Shown: piece after piece, positions 63,542 to 64,000 of the stretch | Numbering within the stretch: position 1 is the first letter of the stretch | Layout of the letters: the number at the start of each line of letters is the position of its first letter | DNA from: Clostridium tagluense | GTDB lineage: Bacteria > Bacillota > Clostridia > Clostridiales > Clostridiaceae | DNA length: 64,000 nucleotides | Assembly (NCBI RefSeq): GCF_003865095.1 | Contig: NZ_BHYK01000015.1 | Span: forward strand, 1 to 64,000 | Direction: 5' to 3' | The notes under the pieces: generated by a model | Databases searched by the model: none | Told to the model about the DNA's origin: nothing | The model's input: the letters and a program-made list of their open reading frames with translations, nothing else | Translations under genes and position numbers: made by a program

Positions 63542-63584
63542 AAAAAAAGGAGAATTTAATATAGTTACCCACATTAAACTCTCC
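63542..63584 (-). terminator. Terminator of ribH
   Basis: GGAGAATTTAAT (63549-63560) and ATTAAACTCTCC (63573-63584) pair with one mismatch, and the minus strand then reads seven Ts. It is 32 bp past the ribH stop codon, in the 302-bp gap before the COG0523 gene, which otherwise shows nothing. Confidence 0.8.
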
Positions 63585-63615
63585 AATATTTATTTCATTT
63601 TTAAAATTACAAATA

Positions 63616-64000
63616 CTAAATTTCTTTTAATAGATTTGCCATTTCTATTGCAGATACTGCAGCATCATAGCCCTTGTTACCAGCTTTAGTCCCTGCTCTT
63701 TCAATTGCTTGCTCAATATTCTCAGTAGTAAGCACCCCGAAAATAACTGGAACTCCTGTTTCTAAGGATACAGATGCAATTCCTTTAGTAACCTCACCAG
63801 ATACATATTCATAATGAGATGTAGCCCCTCTAATAACTGCTCCTAAACATATTACCCCATCATACTTGCCAGATTTTGCCATCTTCTTTGCAACTAATGG
63901 TATCTCAAATGCCCCTGGCACCCATGCAATTTCAATGTTATCTTCTTCCACACCGTGACGTTTTAGACCATCTAGTGCTCCTGATAATAATTTACCACCT
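63616..64000 (-). CDS. ribH: 6,7-dimethyl-8-ribityllumazine synthase (partial, 5' end off window)
   Basis: The C-terminal 128 residues of lumazine synthase, which joins the ribityl-pyrimidine and butanone phosphate in riboflavin synthesis. The frame stays open to the right edge ([14 protein letters not shown] precedes the internal GTG at 63951), so the gene continues beyond 64000. [27 protein letters not shown] (catalytic His), [20 protein letters not shown] and KGYDAA are typical. The rest of a rib operon is probably outside the window. Confidence 0.93.
   Translation of the reverse strand, partial: GGKLLSGALDGLKRHGVEEDNIEIAWVPGAFEIPLVAKKMAKSGKYDGVICLGAVIRGATSHYEYVSGEVTKGIASVSLETGVPVIFGVLTTENIEQAIERAGTKAGNKGYDAAVSAIEMANLLKEI

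Noticed and set aside
1-64000. Prophage, integrase, transposase or secondary-metabolite cluster
   Set aside because: No terminase, capsid, integrase, transposase, NRPS/PKS or toxin-antitoxin genes are visible; the genes are housekeeping or metabolic.

Overview
The window is AT-rich DNA packed with genes from a low-GC anaerobic Firmicute, most likely Clostridium sensu stricto. This rests on strong AGGAGG-type ribosome-binding sites, frequent TTG/GTG starts, an Rnf complex in the clostridial gene order (C-D-G-E-A-B), a clostridial hybrid-cluster protein, DUF1292 and UPF0158 proteins, and a GlcT/LicT-controlled PTS operon. There is no rRNA, tRNA, CRISPR array, prophage or intact transposase. It reads as core chromosome with an unusual load of non-coding palindromic repeats. 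I cannot name the species.

Layout. 0-9 kb: a heptad-repeat coiled-coil protein, a SsuA/ThiY-type lipoprotein, a giant acyl-CoA dehydratase activase-like protein, and the ATPase and permease that probably partner the lipoprotein; the gaps are filled by three repeat types. 9-13 kb: TPR protein, CvpA/transglutaminase membrane protein, RecX, M16 protease. 13-16 kb: a preQ1-I riboswitch with QueT, a DEAD-box helicase with a DbpA-type RNA-binding tail, a tiny membrane peptide. 16-28 kb, minus strand: MgtC, GlpP, UPF0158, two DUF1292 proteins, BirA, a radical SAM enzyme, an HD phosphohydrolase, a PEP-synthase-like protein, CCA-adding enzyme, a Y-family polymerase. 28-32 kb: general PTS proteins (EI, HPr, EIIA-Glc) behind a BglG/LicT antiterminator and a visible RAT/terminator. 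32-38 kb: a missed 52-aa gene, hcp with an HcpR-like operator, an ECF S-component-like protein, a Na/Pi cotransporter with Pho-box-like repeats, PlsC. 38-43 kb: YtxH and DUF948-like envelope proteins, RarA, TelA and YceG.

43.6-51 kb is a redox module. RnfCDGEAB (ferredoxin:NAD+ oxidoreductase and ion pump) converges on ApbE, a NusG-domain-II protein and a Gx-transporter-family protein. ApbE is the enzyme that flavinylates RnfG and RnfD, and both target motifs are visible. The gap between the two arms is filled by a cluster of palindromic repeats. 52-60 kb holds an oligopeptide ABC importer (OppABCDF, with an enlarged OppC) followed by a NamZ-type exo-muramidase, consistent with peptide and cell-wall fragment salvage. 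60-64 kb holds 5-formyl-THF cyclo-ligase, a HAD phosphatase, a small membrane protein, a COG0523 GTPase and the 3' part of ribH, which runs off the right edge.

The least expected content is non-coding. Family A is a ~210-235 bp palindrome in three copies. Family B is a 107-108 bp element in four copies, three of them in a 131-bp tandem, with a hairpin showing compensatory base changes. Family C is a ~130 bp half-palindrome repeated in tandem and ending in a full palindrome. None carries a transposase, so they look like non-autonomous (MITE/REP-like) elements. Regulatory sites worth testing are the preQ1 riboswitch, the RAT, an HcpR-like site 41.5 bp upstream of a predicted hcp start, two sets of 11-bp-phased repeats and CodY-like boxes.
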